DNA of 38,637 nucleotides from Gemmataceae bacterium (lineage in GTDB: Bacteria > Planctomycetota > Planctomycetia > Gemmatales > Gemmataceae). A model generated the notes under the pieces. That model was not told where the DNA came from. It saw only the letters and a program-made list of their open reading frames with translations, and did not search any database. Where the stretch lies: the NCBI GenBank assembly GCA_009697105.1, contig SIAQ01000043.1:1-38637 (forward strand), in the 5' to 3' direction. Positions 16,279 to 24,302 of the stretch are shown piece by piece. Both the position numbers and the translations under genes were made by a program. Numbering within the stretch: position 1 is the first letter of the stretch; each line of letters opens with the position of its first letter.

Positions 16279-17240
16279 AATGCCGCCCCGACGGTTGGTG
16301 ACTCCGAGTTCGCGCCTGCGATATTCGGATTCGGCATCGTTGCTGCATTCGCAAATAAACCGCGATGGGCGATCCAGGCCGCCGAGGCCGTCGTCGCGAA
16401 AATCAGCGTACCGACGAGGTAATGGATCGTGCGAATCCATTCGGCGTGCGTCGGCGCGGGCGCGAGTTGCGGCAAATTCGACCCGATCACATGGAATCGA
16501 GCGAGCCACGATTCCACACCGAGCACCAGTTGTAACGTCAGCAAACCCATCAGTGAGACCCGTTCCAGGCGGAACATCGAACCGTCTTCGTTTCGCATCA
16601 AAATCAGCAGCCAAACGATGGCGCCTGTTGTTAGAAACGCGCTGAACAAATGGCCGCGCGGACCAAACAACGATTCATGATGGCGAACCATAGCGCCGAG
16701 CACCAATTGAACAAACACGATGGCGACCGTAATCAGCGTGGCTCGCCGCAGTGCGGGTGAGCCATTCGTCACGCCAAGCGACGCCCATCGGTTTGACGTG
16801 AACAGCATTACCGTCACGATCGTTGCGAATACCAGCTGGGCGAATATTCCGTGCATCAGCTTGAAAGCAATCGGGAATTGGCTGTTGAGGTCAACCCGAA
16901 ATATTCCAAGCATGCCCTGCAGGCAGATCATGGCCAACATCAAAAACCCCATCCAGCCCATCCACGATCGGCGATCAAAAAACCAACAGCCGAGGGCGAA
17001 CACAATGCCGCAAATGCCGACCAGAAAGCCGAAGGTGCGATGCCCGTACTCCAATCGCCAGGCAAATCGGCTATCCTCGAACAGCGTGTTGATGACGACC
17101 CACGGTGGGCGAAAACCTTTCGGATCGACCATGCCCACGCCATGGCTTGTAACGCTCGCGCCGAGGAACAACAGCGGCAGCGTGCAGATCACGGTCGTCA
17201 CGGCAATCGCGTGCAGCCAACGGGGGGCGTCGTTATTCAT
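16275..17240 (-). CDS. ctaA: Heme A synthase (COX15/CtaA)
   Basis: A 321-residue membrane protein that oxidises the heme O methyl group to a formyl group. It has the eight-helix two-half pattern of COX15/CtaA. Conserved histidines appear in LEYGHRTFGFLVGICG, FKLMHGIFAQLVFATI, MVRHHESLFGPRGHLFSAF and RTIHYLVGTLIFATT. The first extracytoplasmic loop (VTSHGVGMVDPKGFRPP) is typical of the bacterial group. It starts 101 bases after the end of coxA and overlaps ctaB by four bases. It is placed in the oxidase operon, where its product is required. A 29-bp palindrome separates it from coxA. Confidence 0.93.
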   Translation of the reverse strand: MNNDAPRWLHAIAVTTVICTLPLLFLGASVTSHGVGMVDPKGFRPPWVVINTLFEDSRFAWRLEYGHRTFGFLVGICGIVFALGCWFFDRRSWMGWMGFLMLAMICLQGMLGIFRVDLNSQFPIAFKLMHGIFAQLVFATIVTVMLFTSNRWASLGVTNGSPALRRATLITVAIVFVQLVLGAMVRHHESLFGPRGHLFSAFLTTGAIVWLLILMRNEDGSMFRLERVSLMGLLTLQLVLGVESWLARFHVIGSNLPQLAPAPTHAEWIRTIHYLVGTLIFATTASAAWIAHRGLFANAATMPNPNIAGANSESPTVGAAL

Positions 17241-17250
17241 GGTAATCTTC

Positions 17251-17340
17251 GTTTAGCCGCTCGCCTTTGGCGAGCGCGGGCACGGTTATCGTCAATCGCA
17301 ATACGCCATGTCCGCGCTCGCCAAAGGCGAGCGGCTAAAC
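17251..17340. repeat. Family E palindrome (29-bp perfect arms) between coxA and ctaA
   Basis: Arms 17251-17279 and 17312-17340 are perfect reverse complements beginning GTTTAGCCGCTCGCCTTTGG, and each arm itself contains the short palindrome CGCCTTTGGCG. The loop is 32 bases. It starts one base after the coxA stop and ends ten bases before the ctaA start. Only one copy was seen in this window. Confidence 0.93.
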
Positions 17341-17341
17341 G

Positions 17342-19144
17342 CTAATGCGTCGCCGGCGTGGTGCTTTTCTCGGTTTGCGGGCAGTTGTCTTTATCGCCAT
17401 GCTCGCCGTATTCGTAAGGGCCGCAATGTACGATCGGGACGGTGTCGAAGTTGCCGTGACCGGGGACCGGATCGCCCGTGGTCCATTCGAGGGTATTGCT
17501 CTTCCATGGGTTCTGCGACGCCTTCGCGCCGAAGAAGATACTCCAAAGGAAATTCGCCACGAAGATCAGCTGGGCCAGGCCCAACAGCAGAGCCGAGATA
17601 CTCATGAACTCGTTGAGAGGCAGCAGTTTCGCTTCCAGGGCGCCGGCGGTGATGTCCGGGATTCGGCGGCGTAGGCCGGCCAGGCCGACCATGTGCATCG
17701 GGAAGAACGTGCAATTACAAAGGACGAACGTCAGGAAGAAATGCGCCTTGCCGACGTTGTCATTCATCATCTTGCCGAACATCTTCGGGAACCAGTAATA
17801 GATACCGCCGAAGATGCCGAGTAGGCTGCTCGCAAACAACACATAATGAATATGCGCGACGATGAAATAGGTGTCGTGGATGTAGATATCGACCGGCGTG
17901 GCAGCCATGAAGATGCCCGACAGGCCGCCGATGATGAACAGCGACACAAAACCGAGCGCGAAGAGCATCGGCGTCGTGAACTGGAGGTTGCCTCGGTAGA
18001 TCGTGCCCAGCCAATTGAACGTCTTGATGGCCGACGGCAGCGCGATCATGATCGTGGCAACCATGAAACCCGTGCCAAGCCGGGGGTCCATGCCCGACTG
18101 GAACATGTGATGGCCCCAAACGATGAAGCCGAGGCCCGCGATGCCGGCGATCGAATAGATCATCGCGCGATACCCGAAGAGCGGCCGGCGTGCGAACGTC
18201 GCGAGAATGTCGGAGACCATGCCCATCGATGGAAGGATCATGATGTACACGGCTGGGTGAGAATAGAACCAGAACAGATGCTGCCAAAGGAGCGGCTGTC
18301 CACCGCCGACCTCCGGCGACCAGTTGCCGAAACTGAGACCATCGGGCAGGAAGAAGGTCGTGCCAATGGTCTTGTCAAGCGTTTGCAGGATCAGCGCGAC
18401 GGTGAGCACGGGCAGAGCGAAGGCTTGAAGAATCGCGGTGATGAACATCGCCCAGATCGTCATCGGCATACGATAGAGCGTCATGCCCGGGGCACGCATG
18501 TTGATGATCGTCGTGATGTAGTTGACGGAACCCATCATCGAACTAACGCCGACGCATAGCAATGAAAGCAGCCAGAGTACCTGCCCAGGTCCCGACCCAG
18601 GAGCGGCCGGCGACGCTAAGCCCTGCCCCGCTGGCATGGCGACACTTGAAATCGTGGGGTATGCGGTCCAGCCGGATGCGGCGGCACCACCATCGACGAA
18701 GAAGCTAAACGAAATCAACACGAACGCGGGCCAAAGGATCCAGTACGACATCATGTTCAACTTCGGGAACGCCATGTCACCGGCACCGATCATGAGCGGA
18801 ATCGTGAAGTTGCCGAACGCGCCTGTCAAGAACGGGATGATGACGAAGAAGATCATCACGGAGGCGTGCATCGTGAAGCACATGTTGTAAAACGATTCGG
18901 ACATGCGCCCGCCGTTGTCCGCGAAATAGTTGTGAATGAGCGGAATCTCTGCATGAGGCCAGGCCAGCTGAATGCGAACTAACAGTGCGAGAATGCCACC
19001 CAGCCCCAGAAAGATGATGCTGGTGAAGAGAAACTGAACTCCGATGATCTTGTGATCTTCGGAGAAGACGTATTTGCGGATAAAGCCTAACTCGGGATGA
19101 GCGTGCCCGTGAGTATCCGTGGCATGTTCAGCGTGAGAATCCAT
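17342..19144 (-). CDS. coxA: Cytochrome c oxidase subunit I
   Basis: The 600-residue catalytic subunit of an aa3-type heme-copper oxidase. About residue 91 is MHASVMIFFVIIPFLTGAFG with the low-spin heme histidine. Near residue 296 is YSHPAVYIMILPSMGMVSDI, holding the CuB histidine and the cross-linked tyrosine of the H-P-x-V-Y type used by A-type oxidases. Next comes WGHHMFQSGMDP, and near 421 HDTYFIVAHIHYVLFASS carries the heme a3 and heme a ligands. The extended N-terminus is His-rich (MDSHAEHATDTHGHAHPELG), as in other A2-like enzymes. About 12 helices are visible. It couples O2 reduction to proton pumping. The preceding 104 bases carry a family C palindrome. Confidence 0.96.
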   Translation of the reverse strand: MDSHAEHATDTHGHAHPELGFIRKYVFSEDHKIIGVQFLFTSIIFLGLGGILALLVRIQLAWPHAEIPLIHNYFADNGGRMSESFYNMCFTMHASVMIFFVIIPFLTGAFGNFTIPLMIGAGDMAFPKLNMMSYWILWPAFVLISFSFFVDGGAAASGWTAYPTISSVAMPAGQGLASPAAPGSGPGQVLWLLSLLCVGVSSMMGSVNYITTIINMRAPGMTLYRMPMTIWAMFITAILQAFALPVLTVALILQTLDKTIGTTFFLPDGLSFGNWSPEVGGGQPLLWQHLFWFYSHPAVYIMILPSMGMVSDILATFARRPLFGYRAMIYSIAGIAGLGFIVWGHHMFQSGMDPRLGTGFMVATIMIALPSAIKTFNWLGTIYRGNLQFTTPMLFALGFVSLFIIGGLSGIFMAATPVDIYIHDTYFIVAHIHYVLFASSLLGIFGGIYYWFPKMFGKMMNDNVGKAHFFLTFVLCNCTFFPMHMVGLAGLRRRIPDITAGALEAKLLPLNEFMSISALLLGLAQLIFVANFLWSIFFGAKASQNPWKSNTLEWTTGDPVPGHGNFDTVPIVHCGPYEYGEHGDKDNCPQTEKSTTPATH

Positions 19145-19186
19145 AGCGGGAACCTCGGTTCTAAGATCAATCCAATTCCCTGAATG

Positions 19187-19240
19187 CCGCTTGCGGCTTA
19201 GCGCTCACAGGGGATACTCCGAGCGCTAAGCCGCAAGCGG
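19187..19240. repeat. Family C palindrome (20-bp perfect arms) between coxB and coxA
   Basis: CCGCTTGCGGCTTAGCGCTC (19187-19206) pairs exactly with GAGCGCTAAGCCGCAAGCGG (19221-19240), loop 14 bases. This is the best-preserved copy of the family in the window and lies nine bases before the coxB stop and 43 bases upstream of the coxA start. Confidence 0.93.
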
Positions 19241-19248
19241 AAACCAGA

Positions 19249-20211
19249 TCAGTTACGTCGCGTGCCTTCCGCCTCGGTTTTTTGCAGCCAATCGAGAAAC
19301 TCGGCCTGATCCTTATGGACAAAAACTCGCCCAATCATGCGATAATGGCCCCAGCCGCACAACTCGGCACAGGCGATATCCCAGGTATATTCCTTGTCCT
19401 TCTCTTTCTTGCCAGCCGGATCGTAGCCATCAATGTAACGTTGACGGCTTTCGTCCCATTTGCAATTGACCTTGGTCGGGGTAAACCAGACCGGGATCAT
19501 CTTGCCAGGCAACGCATCTTGCTTGACGCGGAAGTTCGGCAGGTTGAAGCTGTGAATGACGTCGCGCGTTGTCAGATGCACGACAACGGGATGATCTTTC
19601 CAAATGTGCAACTCGTTGACGACGTGCACATCGTTAAAATGCGGAATCTTGCCGAACGATTCAAAGTCTTTTCGGGTGGCAGCCGGATTCGCCATCCAGC
19701 CCTTGAATCGAGAGACGCTTGGATAGCGCATGCGCCATTCAAATTGGCGAGCGCTGACGGCAACCTGAGAGCGTGCTTTATTTGCCGCCGTGGCGTCGTT
19801 CCGATTTCGCGTGGCGTACTTGATATCGGCCCAAGTATTGACTTGTGCGAAAACGATGACGACAAGCACGATCGAAGGAACGATCGTCCAGGCCAATTCA
19901 ACCTTGTGTTGATCGTTCAGAAAACGTTCGAATGGTTTGAGAAAGCTGGGGAATCCCGCATTTGCGGCGATAGGCGGCTTGCCGTCGGGCGTCTCGGCAT
20001 ACCTCCACATAAAAACGACGAGAATGACCTCGGTGATGACAAACGCGATTGTCGTGACGACGAGGATGAGGTAAAACAGTCCATCCACGGCGCCGGCGTG
20101 CGTCGAGACACCTTCGGGCATCCACCAGCCCATCAAGGGCGAGATACCGAAGCCGATCGCGCAGGCCAACATCGTCACGCCGAACAGCACGCTCCAACCT
20201 TTGTTGCCCAC
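19249..20211 (-). CDS. coxB: Cytochrome c oxidase subunit II
   Basis: A 320-residue subunit II. The N-terminal hairpin of two helices (GVTMLACAIGFGIS, then YLILVVTTIAFVITEVILVVFMW) is followed by a cytoplasm-facing loop and a further helix IVPSIVLVVIVFAQV before the periplasmic cupredoxin domain. The CuA site is in WDIACAELCGWGHYRMIG (about 279-290), with the two Cys, His and Met. There is no C-terminal heme-c domain, so electrons must come from a separate cytochrome. I chose GTG 20211 because GGGAG precedes it by eight bases; an in-frame ATG at 20280 lies inside a family D palindrome and would give a 343-residue product. Start assignment is moderately sure. Confidence 0.92.
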   Translation of the reverse strand: MGNKGWSVLFGVTMLACAIGFGISPLMGWWMPEGVSTHAGAVDGLFYLILVVTTIAFVITEVILVVFMWRYAETPDGKPPIAANAGFPSFLKPFERFLNDQHKVELAWTIVPSIVLVVIVFAQVNTWADIKYATRNRNDATAANKARSQVAVSARQFEWRMRYPSVSRFKGWMANPAATRKDFESFGKIPHFNDVHVVNELHIWKDHPVVVHLTTRDVIHSFNLPNFRVKQDALPGKMIPVWFTPTKVNCKWDESRQRYIDGYDPAGKKEKDKEYTWDIACAELCGWGHYRMIGRVFVHKDQAEFLDWLQKTEAEGTRRN

Positions 20212-20235
20212 GTTTGGTGTCTCCCGTATTTGCCC

Positions 20236-20296
20236 ATATAGCCCGCCATTTATGACGGGACCGCCTGCCTCACCCGCCATAAATGGCGGGCTGTAT
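20236..20296. repeat. Family D double palindrome between cytochrome c gene and coxB
   Basis: ATATAGCCCGCCATTTATGA begins the left arm (20236-20259), which is the reverse complement of the right arm 20273-20296 with two mismatches. The right arm itself contains the small palindrome CCCGCCATAAATGGCGGG (20273-20290). It includes an unused in-frame ATG for coxB at 20280. Confidence 0.88.
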
Positions 20297-20298
20297 AC

Positions 20299-21573
20299 TC
20301 AATCAATATTCACGCCCATCGAGCGGCGCATTTCGGGGTATGGCAACACCGTGACAAAATTCACGAGATCCCAAATATCCTGCGGCTGCAGCGTTCCGCC
20401 GAAAGCATTCATGCCGGAGCCGGAGATCCCGGAATGGATGCGATAATAGACATCGACAGGCCGTTTCCCGCCGCGAAAGACGCCTTGCGTGAAGTTGTTG
20501 GGCCGAACGAGCGTGCCCCAATCGTCGGCTTTGAATTTCGCCTGTCGACCGTAATCCGTGTGACAGCTGACGCAGTTCGCTGTCTTGCCTCGCGGGTGAA
20601 TCGGATCGCCGGTGAATAGCTGCTTGCCCCGCTTAATTGATTCCTTCATATCATCAGCCTTATACGGTGCGACAGTGATCGCACTCGTAGATTCCAACGA
20701 AGCGGCCCATCTATTCACGTTGTCGGCTGCGTAACCTGAAATCAGATCCGGAATGGTGCTTGGTCCTTCTTCGTTAAGAATCACGAAGTCGAGCACGCCT
20801 CCCTTGTCCCTGTCGGGAGCGAAGTCGGTTTTCATCACATTCATTTCCGCTTTACCACGAATGCTCAGGTGAATCACATAGCTCACGAGCGATTCCAGCT
20901 CCTCTTCCTTGAGCAAGAGGAACGCCGGCATTGCAGTCCCTTCAAGCCCGAGCCGTACGGTCCGCAACAAATCGGCTCGACTCGGAAGTCTGGGCCCGGT
21001 CTTTTGGTCCACCGATGCGAATTTGAACGTGCCCGACCGGAAATCACGCGGATGCGGATTGACCCACCGCGCCGTCGGTCCACGACCATCGCCGGGAACG
21101 CCATGGCAGTGCAAGCAATGGATACGATAGCGGGTTGCTCCCATGGCCAGCGTTTCGTCGTCGAGCTTCAAATCCTGCATGACTTTTGCCGAGATTCCCA
21201 GCGCCTTCGCGTTGATGATCGGCTCGGCAGGCGTACCGAAAAAAGCTCGGAGCGAGGCTTCGATTTGGCTCCGATCCGGGCCCGAAATCTTCATCGGATC
21301 GCGGAGAATCGTATCGTTGATCGCCGTGGCCTTGGCGTGATACGGGTGGTCCGGCTTAAAGATGTCGTCAAATCGCATCATCGGCAGAACGCCTGGACGA
21401 TCGGGATCGACCCGTTCGTCGGCGAGCTTGGGCGCCGCCATGACGATGGGGTCCGACCGCACGCCGTACCGGACATCCGGCGAATAAGCCGGGTGCGATT
21501 CCAGGCCGCAACCTGTCAGACCCAAGGGTAGACAGGCGACGCCAAGCACAAAAAGACGAAAAGTAGAGTTCAT
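20299..21573 (-). CDS. Diheme c-type cytochrome lipoprotein
   Basis: A 424-residue exported protein with the lipobox LTGC (Cys22), hence probably anchored to a membrane. It contains two class I cytochrome c units: CLHCH at residues 153-157 with a likely Met ligand in TAMPAF (215), and CVSCH at 334-338 with a likely Met in SGMNAF (388). The spacer between is about 90 residues of charged, helical sequence. ATG 21573 is used because AGGA lies upstream; the opening to 21660 has no such support. It is the first gene of the oxidase operon, whose subunit II lacks a heme domain, so it is the natural electron donor, although this is inference. Confidence 0.88.
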   Translation of the reverse strand: MNSTFRLFVLGVACLPLGLTGCGLESHPAYSPDVRYGVRSDPIVMAAPKLADERVDPDRPGVLPMMRFDDIFKPDHPYHAKATAINDTILRDPMKISGPDRSQIEASLRAFFGTPAEPIINAKALGISAKVMQDLKLDDETLAMGATRYRIHCLHCHGVPGDGRGPTARWVNPHPRDFRSGTFKFASVDQKTGPRLPSRADLLRTVRLGLEGTAMPAFLLLKEEELESLVSYVIHLSIRGKAEMNVMKTDFAPDRDKGGVLDFVILNEEGPSTIPDLISGYAADNVNRWAASLESTSAITVAPYKADDMKESIKRGKQLFTGDPIHPRGKTANCVSCHTDYGRQAKFKADDWGTLVRPNNFTQGVFRGGKRPVDVYYRIHSGISGSGMNAFGGTLQPQDIWDLVNFVTVLPYPEMRRSMGVNID

Positions 21574-21628
21574 ACGCAGTCCTACGAAGAATCGGACACA
21601 ACGTTCCGATTGTATTGAGGATGGTACT

Positions 21629-21656
21629 TTTTTACGCCTCGTGAAATCGCCGTCAA
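21629..21656 (-). promoter_or_regulatory. Putative promoter of the cytochrome oxidase operon
   Basis: On the minus strand TTGACG (21656-21651, five of six -35 matches) is followed at 16 bases by TAAAAA (21634-21629, four of six -10 matches). Start of transcription would be near 21622, about 50 bases before ATG 21573. The position fits the operon, but the -10 is weak. Confidence 0.4.
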
Positions 21657-21768
21657 GCATCTGATACGCGAGTTTGTGATTTTTTGCACAAACTTGTTTT
21701 GGGCAATCGGCATGCCGAGGTGTTCCGTTTCAATAGGATTTTGGGAACGATATGGAGATTTCTATATA

Positions 21769-21925
21769 CTTCGAACGGTAGAAATTGTTGCTTTTTCGAG
21801 CCGATCCAAACATTTCCGAGCCGCGACCGTAAGGGAGCGGCCGACAGGACGCCGTGCGGATTATGTCGGCCTCTCCCTTACGGTCGCGGCTCGGAAAAGC
21901 GTCGAATCACCCGTCAAAGGTAAAG
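21769..21925. repeat. Family A repeat element with conserved flanks (second copy)
   Basis: Arms 21813-21837 and 21873-21897 are perfect over 25 bases (core GAGCCGCGACCGTAAGGGAG), and inner CCGACA/TGTCGG extends the stem. The left flank ACGGTAGAAATTGTTGC and the right flank CGAATCACCCGTCAAAGG resemble those of the copy at 12500-12655. It fills most of the region between the cytochrome operon promoter and the small membrane protein gene; nothing else is seen between 21661 and 21926. Confidence 0.87.
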
Positions 21926-21926
21926 T

Positions 21927-21942
21927 CCGCCATAAATGGCGG
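21927..21942. repeat. Family D mini-palindrome before the small membrane protein
   Basis: CCGCCATAAATGGCGG is a perfect palindrome with a 2-base loop. It is followed by GCTATATGTCAATG, so its right half (GGCGGG) sits at ribosome-binding distance from the start codons at 21948 or 21954, and a hairpin here could mask the site. Confidence 0.75.
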
Positions 21943-21953
21943 GCTATATGTCA

Positions 21954-22130
21954 ATGCAATACTCCACCGGCCGCTTTCTGCAACTTCTGGGCATGCTCAT
22001 TCTGCCGATCGCCATGGCCGGCGAGATCGCGGAATCGCATGGCCTGGGCCGAATGTTGCAATGGGCAGTCGTCGGGATCGTCGTTTTCGGCATCGGCTGG
22101 ACGATGACGCAATATTCGGGGAAGAAGTAG
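21954..22130 (+). CDS. Small conserved-type membrane protein, 58 aa
   Basis: A 58-residue protein starting MQYSTGRFLQLLGMLILPI. It contains two hydrophobic helices (LLGMLILPIAMAGEI and MLQWAVVGIVVFGIGWTM) separated by a polar loop, and ends in a charged tail (QYSGKK). I do not know a family name; short two-helix proteins of this layout recur in planctomycete genomes. In-frame ATGs also exist at 21936 and 21948; the first is inside the palindrome. The good helix design and the charged ends argue that it is real. It stands alone between the family A element and a family B element, so its partners are unknown. Confidence 0.55.
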   Translation: MQYSTGRFLQLLGMLILPIAMAGEIAESHGLGRMLQWAVVGIVVFGIGWTMTQYSGKK

Positions 22131-22200
22131 GAGTGCCGCGCAGAGCCAGAAGCGTCAGCGACGGTCAAAATTCACCGATATTTGTCGTCATGCTACTGAT

Positions 22201-22310
22201 TTGACGCCACCCTCAAAAGTCAATTTCCGAGGCTGAAGCGTAAGCGAGGCGGCCTGAATGCCTCGCTTACTTCAGCCTCCGACGGAAAATCGGCTTTTGA
22301 TGGGCGCGTC
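22201..22310. repeat. Family B MITE-like inverted repeat (first copy)
   Basis: The core arms (22227-22249 and 22261-22280, CCGAGGCTGAAGCGTAAGCG start) pair imperfectly, with a three-base deletion in the right arm. The pairing resumes outside: TCAAAAGTCAATTTCCG on the left with CGGAAAATCGGCTTTTGA on the right, and TTGACGCC with GCGCGTC. The whole unit spans about 110 bases and resembles the copy at 34471-34588. The gap 22131-22339 holds no gene. Confidence 0.82.
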
Positions 22311-22339
22311 TGATTTGATGCTACGGACCACGGACATCC

Positions 22340-22960
22340 TTACCAATCCCCGCTACCGACGCGCTCGAACGATTTGCCCACGCCCAGGCGGTAGCAGAAT
22401 TGCTCGAAGCTTTCGCGATGGCTCGGATCGGTGCTGTGGAGATGCTCGGCTTCGGTGATGAGCTTCATCTTGTCATTGCGGCGAATGCCGTGCTCTTTCA
22501 TCACCTGCTCGAATGGCTTCAGGTTGGTTGCATAGACGACAAGGAGCTTGTGCTCGTCGAACTGAACTTCCATCGGCCCTTCGGTGGACATGATGGCGAT
22601 GCCGGTGCAGCCGTCGTGGGTCAGGAGGTCTTCGTAATCGCAGCAATTGCTTTTGATAACGGGGAGATCCATCGCCTCGCGGAAGAGGTCTTGATGCTTG
22701 TGGCCCTTGGCGTCGTGGCTGGTTTCGAGGACGACATCAACGACATCGCCCAGCGGATCGAGCAGATCGAGGAAGACTTCGAAGAGCCGAGCGCGCGAGA
22801 TGGACGCGGCGAGAACCGGGACTTCGAACTTCGCCTTGGCGTCGCGGTAGGTCTCGATGCGATAGCCCTGGATCGGGGTCACCGTCAACGCCTGACCGGG
22901 ACGGATCGCATCCGTCAACCAAAAGTCGCCGTATCGATCCACCAGCATATGATCGGACAT
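22340..22960 (-). CDS. Hypothetical protein, 206 aa
   Basis: A 206-residue soluble protein beginning MSDHMLVDRYGDFWLTDAIR. I do not recognise the family. Notable segments are DVVLETSHDAKGHKHQDLFR, VIKSNCCDYEDLLTHDGCTG, and EFDEHKLLVVYATNLKPFE-like text near residue 145 (read from QFDEHKLLVV). Cysteines at CCDYEDLLTHDGC could be structural or metal-binding, but no standard motif is formed. No signal peptide or membrane helix is visible. ATG 22960 is preferred over ATG 22975 because GGAAAG lies seven bases before it. The gene is alone on its strand between the family B element and the divergent FAD oxidoreductase gene. Confidence 0.75.
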   Translation of the reverse strand: MSDHMLVDRYGDFWLTDAIRPGQALTVTPIQGYRIETYRDAKAKFEVPVLAASISRARLFEVFLDLLDPLGDVVDVVLETSHDAKGHKHQDLFREAMDLPVIKSNCCDYEDLLTHDGCTGIAIMSTEGPMEVQFDEHKLLVVYATNLKPFEQVMKEHGIRRNDKMKLITEAEHLHSTDPSHRESFEQFCYRLGVGKSFERVGSGDW

Positions 22961-23329
22961 GGATGTTCTTTCCATCGCGTTCGCACCCTGCGATCGGATA
23001 ATGAGGACTTGCCCGGCTACTCAATTCCGACCGCGCGGGGAAATGCGGCAAAGAAATCATAGCTCGCGAAACCGGCCGGGGCCAACACTCTGATCAAATT
23101 CTACGCAGGAACTTGAACGAAAACCGAAAAACATCGCGAAATATTCGGATGTTCCGTACAGACCTTTCGGGATAGGTAATTCCCAAGCTACCGCGTACAC
23201 AGGACCTGGAAAACGGCGGCAACATGCGCGGTGGTAGCGGTTGTGCGGAATGTAGGGGATTTGCTGATTTCGGCAACCTATGTGCTCCTGCGACCGTGGC
23301 CATCGGCGACCTTGTCTGGAGGTTCACCC
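22961..23329. other. Divergent intergenic region, no gene supported
   Basis: It separates the unknown 206-residue gene (minus) and the FAD oxidoreductase (plus). It should hold both promoters. Frames on both strands are short or lack start context. GGAGG just before ATG 23330 supports the oxidoreductase start. I see no recurrent palindrome here. Confidence 0.45.
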
Positions 23330-24121
23330 ATGCGACTTCTCATTATCGGCGGCGGACTGTTTGGCTCGCTGGCGGCCGTGCATGCGCGATCACACGGCAT
23401 CGAAACGCTCGTCTTCGATCCCGGTCTCGACGGCGCCGCCTCGCCCGCCGCCGCCGGAATTTTCTCGCCCAACTGGATCAGCGCCAAGATGAGGGCGCAT
23501 TTCGATCTCGCTCTACCGATGCTGGAGCGCCATTTCGGTATCGCTCAAATCGACCTGGCTCACGACGACGGACGCTGTGAGAAATTCTCGTTTGTGTCGC
23601 CTTTGCAAATCTTGGATCCTGCGCCGCTCCGAAAAACCGTCACCGCGGTCGGCGATGGCTGGCTGGAGGCAGACGGCGAACGCTACGCCGGCTGGATCTA
23701 CGTTGCCGCGGGTGTCTGGTGCAGTCAATTCGCGTCCGACCTGCAAATCACAAGCAAAGCCGGGGCGGCGTATGTGTTCGCCGGCGAAAGGCCCGCCCGC
23801 ATCCGCCAGATCGCCTATGGGCGTCAGGTCATCGCCTTCGTGCGCGATGCCGGGACAACGCATTTCACCGATGGCACCGCCGAAGCCGATTATTCCGATA
23901 TGCACAACGAGGCCACGCTGGAGCGCGCCCGACAACTTGGGCTGACCGAAACGCCGATCACGCGAATCTGGGGCCGTCGGCCTTACACACCCGGCGGCCC
24001 AGTCTTCAAACAACTCGGCGCGAAAACCTGGCTCGCCACCGGCGGACGAAAGTTGGGAACCATCCTCGGCGCATCCTTCGCACGCCGATTGGTGGAGGAG
24101 GAATTCACGAGGACTCGTTAG
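23330..24121 (+). CDS. FAD-dependent oxidoreductase (DAO family, glycine oxidase-like)
   Basis: A 263-residue FAD enzyme of the D-amino-acid-oxidase/glycine oxidase superfamily. The N-terminal RLLIIGGGLFGSLAAVHA has the GxGxxG dinucleotide fold, followed by the E-D type strand LVFDPGL and the AAAGIFSPNW segment that resembles the FAD-contact region of ThiO-like proteins. The C-terminus RIWGRRPYTPGGPVFKQLG then LATGGRKLGTILGASFARRL matches the DAO closing motif. The product is clearly shorter than the usual 350-380 residues, so part of the substrate domain is reduced. Substrate is unknown. The start at 23330 follows GGAGG by six bases; a longer opening to 23231 has no support. Confidence 0.82.
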   Translation: MRLLIIGGGLFGSLAAVHARSHGIETLVFDPGLDGAASPAAAGIFSPNWISAKMRAHFDLALPMLERHFGIAQIDLAHDDGRCEKFSFVSPLQILDPAPLRKTVTAVGDGWLEADGERYAGWIYVAAGVWCSQFASDLQITSKAGAAYVFAGERPARIRQIAYGRQVIAFVRDAGTTHFTDGTAEADYSDMHNEATLERARQLGLTETPITRIWGRRPYTPGGPVFKQLGAKTWLATGGRKLGTILGASFARRLVEEEFTRTR

Positions 24122-24200
24122 TTGGACAGGGCAATTGATATGATTGTAATGAAGGTGACTGCCGCGTTGGGAGAACGGAAACAACATCTTCCCTTCTTTA

Positions 24201-24254
24201 CCGCTTGCGGCTTAGCGTTCACGTAACACCTTGTGAGCGCTAAGCCGCAAGCGG
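24201..24254. repeat. Family C palindrome after the FAD oxidoreductase gene
   Basis: CCGCTTGCGGCTTAGCGTTC begins the left arm (24201-24222) and pairs with 24233-24254 with one G-T mismatch; loop 10 bases. It occupies the gap between the oxidoreductase stop and the M48 peptidase region. Confidence 0.9.
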
Positions 24255-24302
24255 CAAAACGAAATCGGGAAGTTATATTTGAATTTTCCTTAGTTCCAAT
24301 TT

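Noticed and set aside
16279..16614. N-terminal extension of ctaB
   Set aside because: It overlaps ctaA over 330 bases in another frame; the ATGA overlap is a convincing start.
17846..18559. Plus-strand frame of 237 codons rich in Arg, His and Asp
   Set aside because: Antisense to coxA, whose identity is certain.
20212..20280. ATG 20280 as start of coxB
   Set aside because: It lies within a palindrome with no Shine-Dalgarno, while GTG 20211 has GGGAG at good distance and gives a normal N-terminus.
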